DNA from: Capitulum mitella
Taxonomy: Eukaryota; Arthropoda; Thecostraca; Pollicipedomorpha; Pollicipedidae
Direction of reading: 5' to 3'
NCBI GenBank assembly: GCA_030062745.1
Contig: CP099850.1
Span: 5,828,001 to 5,892,000 of the forward strand
DNA: 64,000 nt
Shown in pieces: positions 35,276 through 45,893 of this stretch (its first letter is position 1; each line of letters begins with the position of its first letter). A program made the translations under genes and the position numbers. The notes beneath the pieces were generated by a model that was not told the origin of the DNA, did no database searches, and saw only the letters and a program-made list of their open reading frames with translations.

Positions 35276-35440
35276 GTCAGGGCTCAGAGGAGCGCCAGAG
35301 CACAGATCAGAGTTTATAGCAGCGTCCGAACACAGGTCAGGGCTCATAGCAGCGTCCGAGCACAGGTCAGAGCTCATAGCAGCGGCAGAGCACGGGTCAG
35401 AGCTTACGACAACGCCCAAGATCAGAGCTTACAACAACAT
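35261..35440 (+). repeat. 30-bp minisatellite across the exon 1 splice donor
   Basis: Six units begin at 35261, 35291, 35321, 35351, 35381 and 35411, with the form AGCGYCCGAGCACAGGTCAG plus about 10 bp. The donor CAG|GTCAG used for exon 1 (cut after 35275) lies in unit 1. Equivalent CAG|GTCAG donors exist in unit 3 (after 35335) and unit 4 (after 35365). Unit 2 (CAGATCAG) and unit 5 (CGGGTCAG) have lost the donor or its consensus. The reading frame stays open through all units to a TAG at 35453-35455. Confidence 0.9.
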
Positions 35441-35797
35441 TCGAACACATCCTAGAGTTTACAGCTGCTTTTAGGACACCCATGTTATGAAAATGACGCC
35501 CATGTTATGGAGGCACACCGCATACAAAGGTTCTTATGTTTGGCATTTTCAAAATTTATAGGCCTTGCGACACTTCGTCCTCAATTTCTTTTTTGACGCT
35601 GTAAAATCATTCCTTCTCAAATGAGCGAAATGACTCAGGGTATGTACACGTTAATCCATTCCCCCGTTTTAATAACGCTTTTTAATTATTTTCATGGTGT
35701 GTCATATATGAAGACTACCAATGTCTTACCCATTCTTGAACATTCATGCGAATATTCCGAATATTTATGAAGCCCCAGGTCAAATTATAATTGTATG

Positions 35798-35803
35798 AAT
35801 AAA
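35798..35803 (+). terminator. possible intronic polyadenylation signal AATAAA
   Basis: AATAAA lies 343 bp after the stop codon (35453) that ends the exon 1 frame if the donor is not used. If used, it would give a transcript for a receptor truncated after TM5. Single motif; weak. Confidence 0.2.
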
Positions 35804-37459
35804 TCTGAAAGTGCACTCTTTAAACTTTGCTTTCAGTCCTTGACTAGGAACACAACAAGAAGATACACACTGGTCCGGTTCTGTCTTTGTTTTTCTTTCT
35901 GTTCTCAAGAATCTCAGGTTGCGGAAGTGAAATTCTAATTTTGCCGATAGTTCTGCGTGTTTTTATGCACATTTTTTCTTTCTGAGCGTCGGCCATGACT
36001 TGTTCTTTGGTTCCGTGTTTAAATGCGTTTTGTCCCGGTTTGAAATGAATGCTTTATTAGAAACAATGCCATGGGTCAAGTCACAGCAGAGTTTTCTGCT
36101 TAGCGTGATAGTTTTATTGATGACCTCTTTTGTGCCAATATCTCCCTTTGCTCAGCGCTTCTCTTTCTGCAAGTTCGCCTTGCGAATGAGGTCTTTGTTC
36201 ATTCGTCAGACACACAGTGCTTCCACTTTCATCACCTGTATTCTTGGCGTTAAACACTGACCACTCACAGCACTAGCACTTCACCACGCCACGAGCGTCA
36301 CGTGGTCCACCAGATGTTGAGTCGATAGGTACACAGATAGATATTGAGCGAAAACCGACCCTGCTTATATACGACCTACGAACGGAAATGACGAAAGGGG
36401 ATGGTGCAATTATGATATCATATACAGCCAATCAGGTGGCGTTTTGGAATCCAAATATTCTGGAAAGACTAGGCTTTAGCCAATGAACGAGCATGAGAAC
36501 GCACTGAATTCAAGGAACTGGCTGATGTAAGGCGGATGCAAGAGCTCAAAACTTTCCGCGGGTGTAAGCTATTTTAAGATAAGAAAAAGGAAGTATCGTT
36601 TAACATTACGGGTATGATGCACCTAGCGGCACTGCGGCGCGATTGAAGTACTTGGGGCATTAATAAACTCTCAGACGTCTTTGTCTGATTCCCTTCGGCG
36701 CCGACTCTGGGAACTAGAATTGAAGGCATCTGGAAACCCTAAAAGGTCCTCATAAACCAAAGACTTATAAAGGAAAATCTCTAAGATTGAAGGCCTTCGG
36801 ATACGGGAACTCCAAAGCCATGGCGCGAACATTGTTACACAAGTGAGTATTATTTTAGCTATCAGAAAAAAACTAAACGGTCAGACCCAACCCGGTCAGA
36901 ACACATTCTACAGATTAATGATTATGCAAGTACTGGGTTCCTCGGCAAAGTTTTCATCATAAGATTCCTTAATGATTCAGCTTTTCGGTATCCGCACGTG
37001 CACGTCGATATGCCTTTGGTTTGCAATCTATTTCCGGAGTTTTTGCTCTTAGTCTTAGTTTTTCCTCTTAGACAATTTCCACAAGTGTTTCTGGACCGCT
37101 CAGTAATGCTGGTAAATAATACTATCAGTGCACTTGAGTCGATTTCGAACCAATGCAAATACAGTGTTTTTAACTGGTATAACTGCACATGGTCATTGAA
37201 ATGCGTTTTTCTGCTTACATTTCTTTCGTTACTATTTGTTACTCCAGTATCTGTTAATAAATGCATTCATTATGTGTCTGATCAGTTTTTTAAAGTGACA
37301 GCAAGCGCTAGGAGATGCTGCTAAATGTGATGGAGCTGCTTTATGATTGGCAAAGCACATACGAATCTTGGATGAAATGTTATTTTTTTCTGAATTTGGC
37401 TTTGTAAGCAATCATACGAAATCATAAGAACGAATGCTATTAGTTCTATACGAGTACAT
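35804..37459. other. intron 1, 5' part
   Basis: AT-rich intron with no recognisable gene. A + strand frame 36998-37324 (108 codons) contains one hydrophobic segment and is unrecognised. Confidence 0.4.
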
Positions 37460-37897
37460 TTGCATCTCGTAATGGGTCTGTTTACTAACACCCTCACCAG
37501 CAGACACCATCGTGAAAACACTAAAAAAAAAACTATTCCTGGAGCGCGATTCATGATCCGAAAAAGTGCCTTTGGAAATCGCACTTATCGCATGGTAAGG
37601 TGGCTTATAAAAAATCGACGGACGCTCCACTTTGTTGCTACGTTGTATTACACCTTGCATTGGTATAAATTACTTGCTCCAAGATTCTCTATTGCATTTG
37701 CATTTTATTGGGTTAATTTATATTCTATCACAAATGATGATCATCAAACAGAAATGGAAATTGTAAACGTCACTGGAATTGCTAATGGACTTTCGACCGC
37801 TCTATTGTTAATGAACAATTACTTACCCTTACTGTTCCAGAGAAGACTAGCAGGGGAACAAGAGCGGCGGACGATACAGCGTCGGCGTTCTGACTAA
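37460..37897 (+). CDS. unrecognised 145-codon open frame in intron 1
   Basis: AT-rich frame with normal composition and a hydrophobic C-terminal segment (about residues 108-128, LSTALLLMNNYLPLLF) followed by a basic end. It is in the same reading frame as 36998-37324 but separated from it by several stops. It is not similar to GPCR TM6-TM7, so it is not an alternative receptor exon. No family recognised; chance frame or old pseudogene. Confidence 0.12.
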   Translation: MHLVMGLFTNTLTSRHHRENTKKKTIPGARFMIRKSAFGNRTYRMVRWLIKNRRTLHFVATLYYTLHWYKLLAPRFSIAFAFYWVNLYSITNDDHQTEMEIVNVTGIANGLSTALLLMNNYLPLLFQRRLAGEQERRTIQRRRSD

Positions 37898-40884
37898 TGG
37901 CTAGCGACTTTTCCTTTTTTCGGCCTAGCCAGCTTGCCGGCCTGATAATGATCGTGATAACGATAGTAATGGTGTCCTTTCTCGGTGCACTCAACCACTC
38001 ATCTTGACGTCTTTTCTGACGTGGACATTGCGTCTGTTGAGGGCTGATGTAACGGCGTCCGAATGAAGGGACGAGGGTCCTTGGCCACGTTTCTGATGTT
38101 CGATTACAATGAGGAGATGATCTGGATGGCGTTGAGCCTCAGAGTCCTTACTGCGACGTTTCAAATGAGGCGCACCAACTAAACATACTGGCAGACGTAC
38201 GCACAACATGGTTTACTGATACATACATGACATTAATATGACTGAGATCCGGCTAGGATATGCAGTTTTTGTATTTAATTTGTCGTCAATTTTTTAAGTA
38301 AACAGCAAAACCTGCGAGTGAATCATCTCGGCAGCAGATCGGCCTTGTCCAGCATTTGCCTTGCATTCGCCTGAAACGTACGTATAATAGCAGTGTATTT
38401 TGCATAGATATAAAAGAACATTAAATTTTAAAGTATGGAATTAAAGACTGGGTATTACTGTCAAACTGAACAAATGTACAAAAAATCTTCTTTTCTATTC
38501 ACGGTGTTCTGAGGTTTTGGCACGCAGGGCCATCTGGCGTCTGGAAGTTTCCTTGAACGCGCCATCAAAAATCAGTCAGTGCAGGCCTAATGACATTAAT
38601 GTAGGAACCCTCGTAGAACTGCAAACGCTAATGTTAATCCAGTGGTCTGCAATTATGCCGGTGCGCTCCTACATTTAAGCCTATTCTGCGCGAACGCGCC
38701 TTCAGACGTTCTCACAATGCAGACGGTCATTTTTATATTCCTGCGGGCGGGCTACTCAGGCATTATGAATCGACGTGTGGAAGCTTCTGGCAGGTGTTGA
38801 ATTTCTGATCATTTTCAGGCATATACGATTGTATCTGTTTCCATTTTTTCACTAATGCTTCTTGGCCTTTTGGCAAGTTATGCCAGTTATGAAATAGCAA
38901 CTTTCCCGCACTCCCATCTCGCCATCCCATGACGACGTAACCATGACAACACACCAAAGTTCGGACTTTGCAAGTGTGCTATTCATAGGTCAGTTTTTTT
39001 CAGCTACGTCGGATCCACTGGAATCCATAAATTGAGCTGAAGTATTGTATTAGACCTCAGGTCAAACTGTAAACTTTATAATTTATCATTGGTAGCTGGT
39101 GCTACGAAACTGAACACGTGTGGCAGCAATTGCTCGTTCATCATTTGGCAGATATGCGTCGTGTTTGCACTGAGATATTGCAGGTGGATGGACGCCCATA
39201 TTCTCCACTGACGTCCATTCTGCGAAGAAGATTGCAGAAGCGTCTGCATAGTGTGATCAGACTTTGAGTCTCAGGCTCAGAATAAAAGAAACATAGATAA
39301 AAGCCAGTAAATACCTTATGCGTCTAAGCGATGAACCGCTACCCTCTCATTGGCAAAGGGTCCATGAAGACCTCCCTCCATTTGTCGTTAGCTCCGAACA
39401 AACAGTTGGGGCTAGGAGTGCCAGACATTCCGCAACTGTTCTACAATCAGTTTGTCGTGATATGATGACAACAGGTTCTCAGTCTTTTCAAATGTGACAT
39501 AATTATGCCCGAAAACATCGGGCATAATTTCGTCGCTCAGTGCAGCCGGGCAGCGACGGCCGCCGGACAGCGCGTGGTCAGTTTTTTCTTTTTTTTTTAG
39601 AAACGACAGAACTTACTGAAATATCACAAACTAATGCAGGCTTGTTCCTAATGAAATGAGAAATCGGATGGTGTAACGGGTATCACGTGTTCTGCTACAG
39701 ATTTATAAGTAAAGACCATGTAATACCAAATGTAGACGTGTTCATCACTGATAGTAAAACATAACGGTTTTTACATCGCTGCACTGAAACTAAAAACCGT
39801 CATTATCACCTCGCGCATGATTAGTTACTGTTCCATTACTTGTTCAATGATACCAAAAGCAAAGCAGCCAAAGGAAACTGTGTCTTGTATACAATGATCT
39901 TTTGCTCGCGGACCTCGAAAGCTGGACGTAGCCGCGCGGCTCAGCGCTCCAGCCGACAAATGGTCTTATTTTCTTTAAGCTGAAGACTAAAAAACTTTGA
40001 TGAATGTAATAAGTCAAAAGACCGTTGTGTTGCCACCTACACAGAGAATCGTATGGTGTAGAGACTGGAACGTTTTTTGATATAGGTTCATCGGCAAAAA
40101 TCATTTTAAATCAAAACAAAGATGTATTCATCGTCGCCGGCAAAATACAGTAGTTTTTCACACCACTGTACCAAAACGGGAAGGCAATCATAGTCGTTTC
40201 TTAAGAGTGTGCCGGAGGACGTTTGAGCTGTTTACCAAAACCCGCGCATAGATGCCTCTTTTGTTATGACCAATATTTCATTGCAAAAGTTGTCATATCT
40301 CCAGGTTTTTTGTTGAAATGAGAAGACAGAAACACCTGAGCCATCCCATTCAAAGCATACGCAGCAACAGATCATTAGGATTTCGGGATTTCCTCATACA
40401 GGCTGTAACCAATTAAACCGCGGTTTTCGCGTCGAAAAAAACGCTGCTGTGAACGACTTTGTCAAAAGAGTGCAATACAAGCCAGTGGGCGAAGAAAACA
40501 TCTGTCAGTAAAGGAACACAAGTACAACATGTCCGTCTGGCTAGGACCGACTGAGAATGACATATCTTTCCCGCATTAGTTCGGAACGGCACAGGGAAAC
40601 TCACACAATCAATGCCCTCCGCGAAACAAACCATGCAGTCTTGATTTCCTCATTCTAGCTGGATGAACCATTCCCTGAGACGTTTTCTGCTCCAAACACT
40701 GCACCGTCCGCAATAAAATCACTGTTTTGTATTCCGCAAAAGATAAATAGCAGGCTACACCCAGGTTCTAATGATGGATGGATGTTTACCATTCTGTATT
40801 CTGTCAAAAACAAAAACAAAAACAGCTGGTGACACGCAGCTTTTACTAATCATCATATGGCTATCTCGCTGTGGTATGGGCAAT
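37898..40884. other. intron 1, middle part
   Basis: No gene, RNA or clear repeat recognised; short frames on both strands have no domain. Confidence 0.4.
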
Positions 40885-42034
40885 GGCGTAGCCAAGGGGG
40901 GCCAAAGGGGCCATGCCTTCCCGGTGGCCGAGCGAGACCCCTGGGGCCGAAGGCCCTAGTTCTTTGGATAGTGCGAAGCGCCGACAGGACGCCTCACACG
41001 GTCCGAAATAGATAATTAAAGCGAAATAAGAATATTTTAAACGTAAAAGAATGCTTACGAACCTAAAAAACTTACTCCTGATAAACAAGAGGGCTTTGTG
41101 TGCTATGAAGAGAGGTATGAATAAGCGTTTAGGGGCCCCTGCTAGCTTACAACGGAGCTCACTGCTTGTCTGTGGCGGGCTACTTGTCAGCCCATAAAGG
41201 GCCCTGTCAGCCTCTGGGCGGTTTCAGTCTGGAAGAAGACGATAGGAGGTCCTCTACAGACAGGCAGTGATCCCCCCTCCCAGGTTAACAGGGGTCCCTA
41301 AACGTTCATTTCGGGGCCCTGTTTGCCTGTAAAGATGCCCCTGCCGACCTGTAAGGGGTACCCGCCAGGTCGGCAGAAACGTCTTTATAGGCAAGTTGGG
41401 ACCCGTTTAGAAGCCGGCAGTAATTTTAATCACATGGAGCTCACTAATTACGAGGGCCACGAGCGGATCGAAGGGGAGCGATGGTGTCGACCGCCCCGCT
41501 CCTCGAGGCCTGACAAGGAGCCTCTGTCAGACTTAAAAGAAGCCCCGAAGAGACCCCGTATGAGCTTCACGGGGTCCCTGTAAGAACCTGACGGGCTGTT
41601 GATGCAGTCAGGAGGGCCTTTTGGAGGGTCCGATGGTCCCTGAAACGCATACAGAGCCCCTGAAAATCCCAAAGGGTCCCTGAGGCCGCAAAAGGGCCCA
41701 AATGCGGCAGAGTGCTCCTGTGACCGTCGGAGAGCATATAGGGCCCCTGAGACGACCAAGATGAGAACCGAGTCCGTAGGGGGACCTTGGAATGTCATGG
41801 TGGCCCCGAATAGGTTTCATGGGCTTGTGTGGAAAGCTGAAGGTTCTTGATATAGTCAGAGGGTCTCCGGGAGGGTTAATGAGACCCTGAGACGGTGAGG
41901 TGGTCGCTAAGATGAATAGAAGAACCCCTGAAACTCTCCAAGCGTCCCTGAGACCGCAAGAAGGGCCCAAACACGGTAAAGGGTTCATGCGACCGCTAAA
42001 AGCGCCAGAGGCCCTTGAGACGGAGAGAACTTGA

Positions 42035-43205
42035 CCCTATTCCCGGCAGGGGCTGAATCCGCCCCCCCGGTTTTTTGCTTGCCAATTCCAGGGTTTTTAA
42101 CGCAGCCTCACTGAACTTGGTGACTTTTCCTAACTGTTCTTTCTACGTGCCGTGACAAGATTTCAAAATTCCATTTTGCTCAGGGGCGGAACCAGGCAAC
42201 GTTTTTGGGAGGCACCTCTGGCCATTTTTGGCCATGTTGAGGGTAAAAGGAAAATGTCTGCCAAAAACAGCCGTTTTGAGATAGAACAAAAAAGTTTATA
42301 TGAATGTATAGCTAAATAGTTCAGCAATGTGCAGATATAATTTTGTTCATCTGAGATCACTGTTTTATTGCAATAATTTCGGCGCTGTTTTTTTCAAATG
42401 CCAAACCCGGAATATACATGGTACAGAAAGTTGTCCTGTACTTATATATCAAGTTTCAGCTTGATATCAGGTCGGGTCACGGAGCTATGACCTAAAATGT
42501 CAGTGCGCGTACCCTATATCACAATAGCCGTAAAATGGAATTTTTGAAATAGAGTGAATTCAAATGATTGAAAGCGTTTACAGATAATACTAAATGCAAC
42601 GGAGATCATTCCAAGTGACCCCAAGGTCACTGGAGGTCATTTTAGGTCAAAGGTCACAAGTTGATCTGAGGAGCAGATGACAATGACAGCTCCCCTTTTT
42701 CATGTCGCTGGCACCGCCTATGCTAACATTATACAACCATTGTTATGCGATTTGTACTTATTTAGCATGACGTGACTAGCAGAAGCCAAAAAAGTGTTTT
42801 TCCCTTTTTGCCCATTCAGTTGTTGGAAAACCAATCCTCCTATTTTTGAAACCCTGTGAACGCCCATGAATTTTCTCAAAATTTCAGATGTGTGTGCCCA
42901 TGTTAAAAGTGCTATCTATAATCTCTCGATTCATGCCAGTTTCATCAAAATCGGTCCATAAACAGCGGAGTTATAAGAAGTCCAAAAATACCCCTGATTT
43001 CGACGTTTTTGTCCCCCTGTATCCACACGTTTCAAAATTTTGAAAATTTCTTTTTATAAAAATGTAGTTCACGTCATGTCAAATCGATTGCCGTTTGTTG
43101 CGATGAAATCGGATGCGTAGTTCTCGAGACCCCAGGGGGGCCGAATCCGCCCCCCCCCCCCTCCGCCGGCAATCGACCATACCGTCTAGCCCCCCGGGAA
43201 TAGGG
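42035..43205 (-). mobile_element. TTAA element family 1, copy 2 (most complete)
   Basis: Both ends are intact. The left end is CCCTATTCCCGG preceded by TTGA (42031-42034, one base from TTAA). The right end is CCGGGAATAGGG followed by TTAA (43206-43209). The 12-bp terminal inverted repeats are perfect. Subterminal G/C tracts can fold (GGGGC..GCCCC at about 42049-42065; GGGGGGC..GCCCCCC near 43135-43155). It is 1171 bp long with no transposase frame. It is inverted relative to copies 1 and 3 and interrupts a minisatellite. Confidence 0.82.
42624..42656 (+). promoter_or_regulatory. four tandem AGGTCA half-sites (spacing 4, 4, 1)
   Basis: AGGTCA at 42624-42629, 42634-42639, 42644-42649 and 42651-42656. 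The last pair is a perfect DR1 (AGGTCAAAGGTCA), the type bound by RXR/USP and HNF4 dimers. The first three are spaced as DR4. It lies in intron 1 of the receptor, inside family 1 copy 2. Copies 1 and 3 keep only diverged remnants. Confidence 0.35.
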
Positions 43206-44439
43206 TTAAGTGGGTGTCTAGCACGGCATGAAGGGGCCATGGCCAGCCAGATGGACCCCCTGGACGAGGATTCATTGATGACAACCTCGAGAGGGGCCCC
43301 AAATGGACTACATTGGTCTCTTTGAAAACCTGAGGGATTCTTGATGCTGCCAGGAGGCCCCGGAAGGTCAGGGGTTCCCAAGACGGCAAAATGGGGGATA
43401 GGAGGGTCCCTGCGAGGCAAAGACGATAAGCTGGCCTCTAGGACAGTATGGGGCCCTGGGCAGCCGAAGGGCCAACGAGTGTGTTAGGAGGGCTCCTGCC
43501 AATGGCAAGGTCTCCTGAGACTGTCGGTGAGGCCTCTGGAACGCCAACAAAGGCCCTGCTACGGCTAGAGGGGCCTTAAGACTGCCAGATATACCACCTG
43601 TAACAGAGGAAGACCCCTGATACAGCAATGGGGACGACAGGAGACTCTCAGAAGGCCCATGACACTGTACAGGGGCCCTGAAATTGCCAAAAGTTCTTTT
43701 GTAACTGTCAGATGCCCCTAAGACGGCAAAAATTCCCCATGGACGACAGGAGGGAACCCGAAATGGCTTAAACGTCCTTGGAACTGCCAAATGGGTCCCT
43801 AAAACTATCCGAAGTGAACTATCAAAGGGACGCCTGAGACGGCCCGAGGAACACGTGAAACTGTAAAAGGAACCTGAGACCCTAGAACGTCCTGGCAGGG
43901 CAGATGGCCCGTGACTACCAAAAGTGCCCTTTAACTGCAAGAGGGGACCTAACCTACTCGTAAACTGACAAAAGAGTCCCCAGAAACTACAGGAAGAGGA
44001 AGGGCCGACGGACTCCTAGACCAGATACGGACACGATATTTGAGATGGAGAGCGGGACGGAGCCGCCTATTTTTGTCAGATTTCGGTCACTTTGAATGGC
44101 AACAAAACGCAGAAGTTCCTCAAATAAGGTGACACACTTTATTTTTTCTGGTTATTTTATATGGGAAAAAGTTATGTCCAATATTTCCCCTGGACCTGCG
44201 CGGATCATCGTTTTTTTCATATCTGAAGACCAAAAAATGGCGTGGGGTCCGCGCTAACCATTCGTCTCCATCCCCCGCATTGGCAAAATCCTGGGTCTGC
44301 CCCAGGCGAGGGCTCCCATTGGTTACGAGGGCTCCTTGATCCGATTTGTCCCCCCCCCCTGGTGGAATCCTTGCTACGTCCCTGGGTATAGAGGACCTCC
44401 CTCTAAGACGCTGTATGAAGGCATGAATTTTTTACAATT

Positions 44440-44800
44440 CGTCAGTCCAGCCGCAGAATCTGCAAAGCGCAGCCCTTCTGCAGGAAGCAGGAAGTCCACC
44501 CCGCCAGGCCCGGCGGCCTCCAGCCACCACCAGGCACAATCAGAGCGAACAGCGCCGGCGGCGGAAAACAGAATCCCGCCGGTGCCGGGTACCACAGGGA
44601 CGCGGCAGGCGCCGCAGCCCGTACCGCGTAGAGGCGATCAGCGGCGCGGCCGGGACGTGACCAGCACCATCGCCGAGGCCTGGGGCGGTTTCCGACAGCC
44701 TTCAGCGCTTAAAAAACAGATGCCTGATGAATGCTCGGCTGCTGAACAGGTCCCCCTAGTGTTTGAAACGGAGATCGCCGCCGGTGCCGGCGTTTAGGAG
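44440..44800. other. GC-rich island in intron 1
   Basis: CpG-rich block with a + strand frame (44336-44797) rich in Pro/Ser/Ala/Arg. It is not needed to join receptor exons 1 and 2 and has no recognisable domain. Possible regulatory island; unassigned. Confidence 0.2.
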
Positions 44801-45735
44801 TAGTCTGGGTCATTCAGGAATTACGGGAGCTGAACACCAATCGGAAAACTGCAGAGTGGCTCACGCAGAATTCCGACGGGAGACTTGTTTTCATTGTTAT
44901 TGATAGAAATACTTATTTCTGGAATACAGTCAAACGAATCTGTCGACCATATGGGAAACGATACGGCCAATAAATGTGCTCCTCTGATTTTGTTTTTTAA
45001 GTCGTTTGATGAAACTGAGATTTCTGAAAAGTTTCGGAACATATCCTTTCCATCACTATTCGATAAAACTGGGGCAATGCTTTTTTCCTTTTCGCGTTCA
45101 TTGAAGCGTGCATTGCAAACATGAAGAAATTTCGGCTCAACATGCTGCACAGTCCGTAAAGTGTGGCATGCAAAACATTGGCACATAATTTTCTTGTCTG
45201 CCAGCTCCCTTACAATCACCAGCTAGCGCAGTTTTCCACGACATTGCCACAAGTTTAAACCAGTTGACTTCTACTTGGCGCGGATTCTCATAGCGTACCG
45301 AAAAAAAAACTGAGGCTGGATTTCAAATTGGGTGCGTGTGTTTCGCGTGCTTAGTACCCGTTATTGATTCCAATCAATGGCTTTTTTGAGTCCCACGCAT
45401 GTCGCTAAAGTCGTATCATTTCTCTTCATATATGTTCTTTGGTTCCTTTGCTTTTCCGCGTTTTTTTCTACACTGTTCTGTTTTCCAGTGTTAAGAAGTA
45501 GAAAAGATAACGTTGCCCAGGTTGGAAAAAGTTACTTAGTTTTGCAACGGTGCCTCGAAATCAAAAGTAAAAAAAAAAAAAAACATAACGGAGCTATCAT
45601 TTTTGCCACCAGTGCGGCTTTGAGCTGTCATGGTGCCTCGCAATCATCGCAATCTTTTCCACGTGATAATTTCCAGTAATCTCGTCTAACCACATAGATA
45701 TCAGCTTATCCTGTGCTGCTTTCGTTCTGCGACAG
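44801..45735. other. intron 1, 3' part
   Basis: AT-rich; ends with the acceptor CTGCTTTCGTTCTGCGACAG at 45716-45735. The minus-strand frame 44821-45219 (132 codons) has protein-like composition but is unrecognised. Confidence 0.45.
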
Positions 45736-45893
45736 GTCATCAAGATGCTGGTGATGGTGGTTTCGGTCTTCGCCCTCCTCTGGCTCCCCTACAGGAGCAT
45801 GCTCGTCTACAACTCCTTCGCACCCACGCCTGACCAGAAGTACATGGACCTGTGGTTCCTCATGTTTGCGAAGACATGCGTCTACATCAACAG
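45736..45893 (+). CDS. ETHR: ETH receptor-like GPCR, coding exon 2 (residues 345-397: TM6, ECL3, most of TM7)
   Basis: 158-nt exon between acceptor GACAG (45731-45735) and donor CAG|GTATGT. It begins in phase 0 with VIKML, the conserved entry into TM6. TM6 carries F356 and the W360-x-P362 toggle motif in LLWLPYR; the Tyr-Arg after it (Y363, R364) is conserved with the TRH receptor. ECL3 is PTPDQKYMD, and TM7 begins FLMFAKTCVYIN. The exon ends with two bases of Ser397, phase 2. Human TRH receptor has a ligand-contacting Arg in TM7 where Lys390 stands here, a conservative change. No second copy of this exon, as would encode an A/B isoform, was found in the window. Introns on either side are 10,460 and 4,817 bp. 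Confidence 0.95.

Larger units (their letters stand above)
41120..44020. repeat. degenerate G/C-rich minisatellite (GGGCCCCTGAGACGG-like units)
   Basis: Dozens of diverged units of the form GGGYCCCTGAGACNGCAA, with spacing of roughly 20-40 bp, run from about 41120 to 42030. They resume at about 43206 and continue to about 44020. The gap is exactly the family 1 TTAA element, which shows the element inserted into a pre-existing array. Minus-strand frames in the array (Pro/Gly/Ser-rich, for example 43368-43940) are repeat readings. Confidence 0.75.
40885..44381. mobile_element. possible composite element with GGCGTAGCCAAGG-type ends
   Basis: Left edge GGCGTAGCCAAGGGGGG (40885-40901). Right edge, reverse-complemented, GGACGTAGCAAGG (44369-44381) followed inward by a G tract. 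The ends are inverted and differ by one base and one gap over 13 positions. The interior is mostly minisatellite (41120-44020) plus one TTAA element. No transposase frame. End motifs of this type are common on invertebrate DNA elements in my experience of such sequence, but the family is not identified and no target duplication is evident. Confidence 0.3.

Noticed and set aside
37460-37897. Alternative TM6-TM7 exon of the receptor, or a gustatory-receptor fragment
   Set aside because: No WxP or NPxxY motif and no matching splice sites; the similarity to receptor tails is only general hydrophobicity.
41448-43940. Pro/Gly/Ser-rich minus-strand frames
   Set aside because: Products of the degenerate GGGCCCCTGAGACGG minisatellite.
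44336-44797. Extra receptor exon in the third intracellular loop
   Set aside because: ARAQ of exon 1 joins VIKML of exon 2 in phase 0 and matches the conserved receptor sequence, leaving no need for an inserted exon; the frame is low-complexity.
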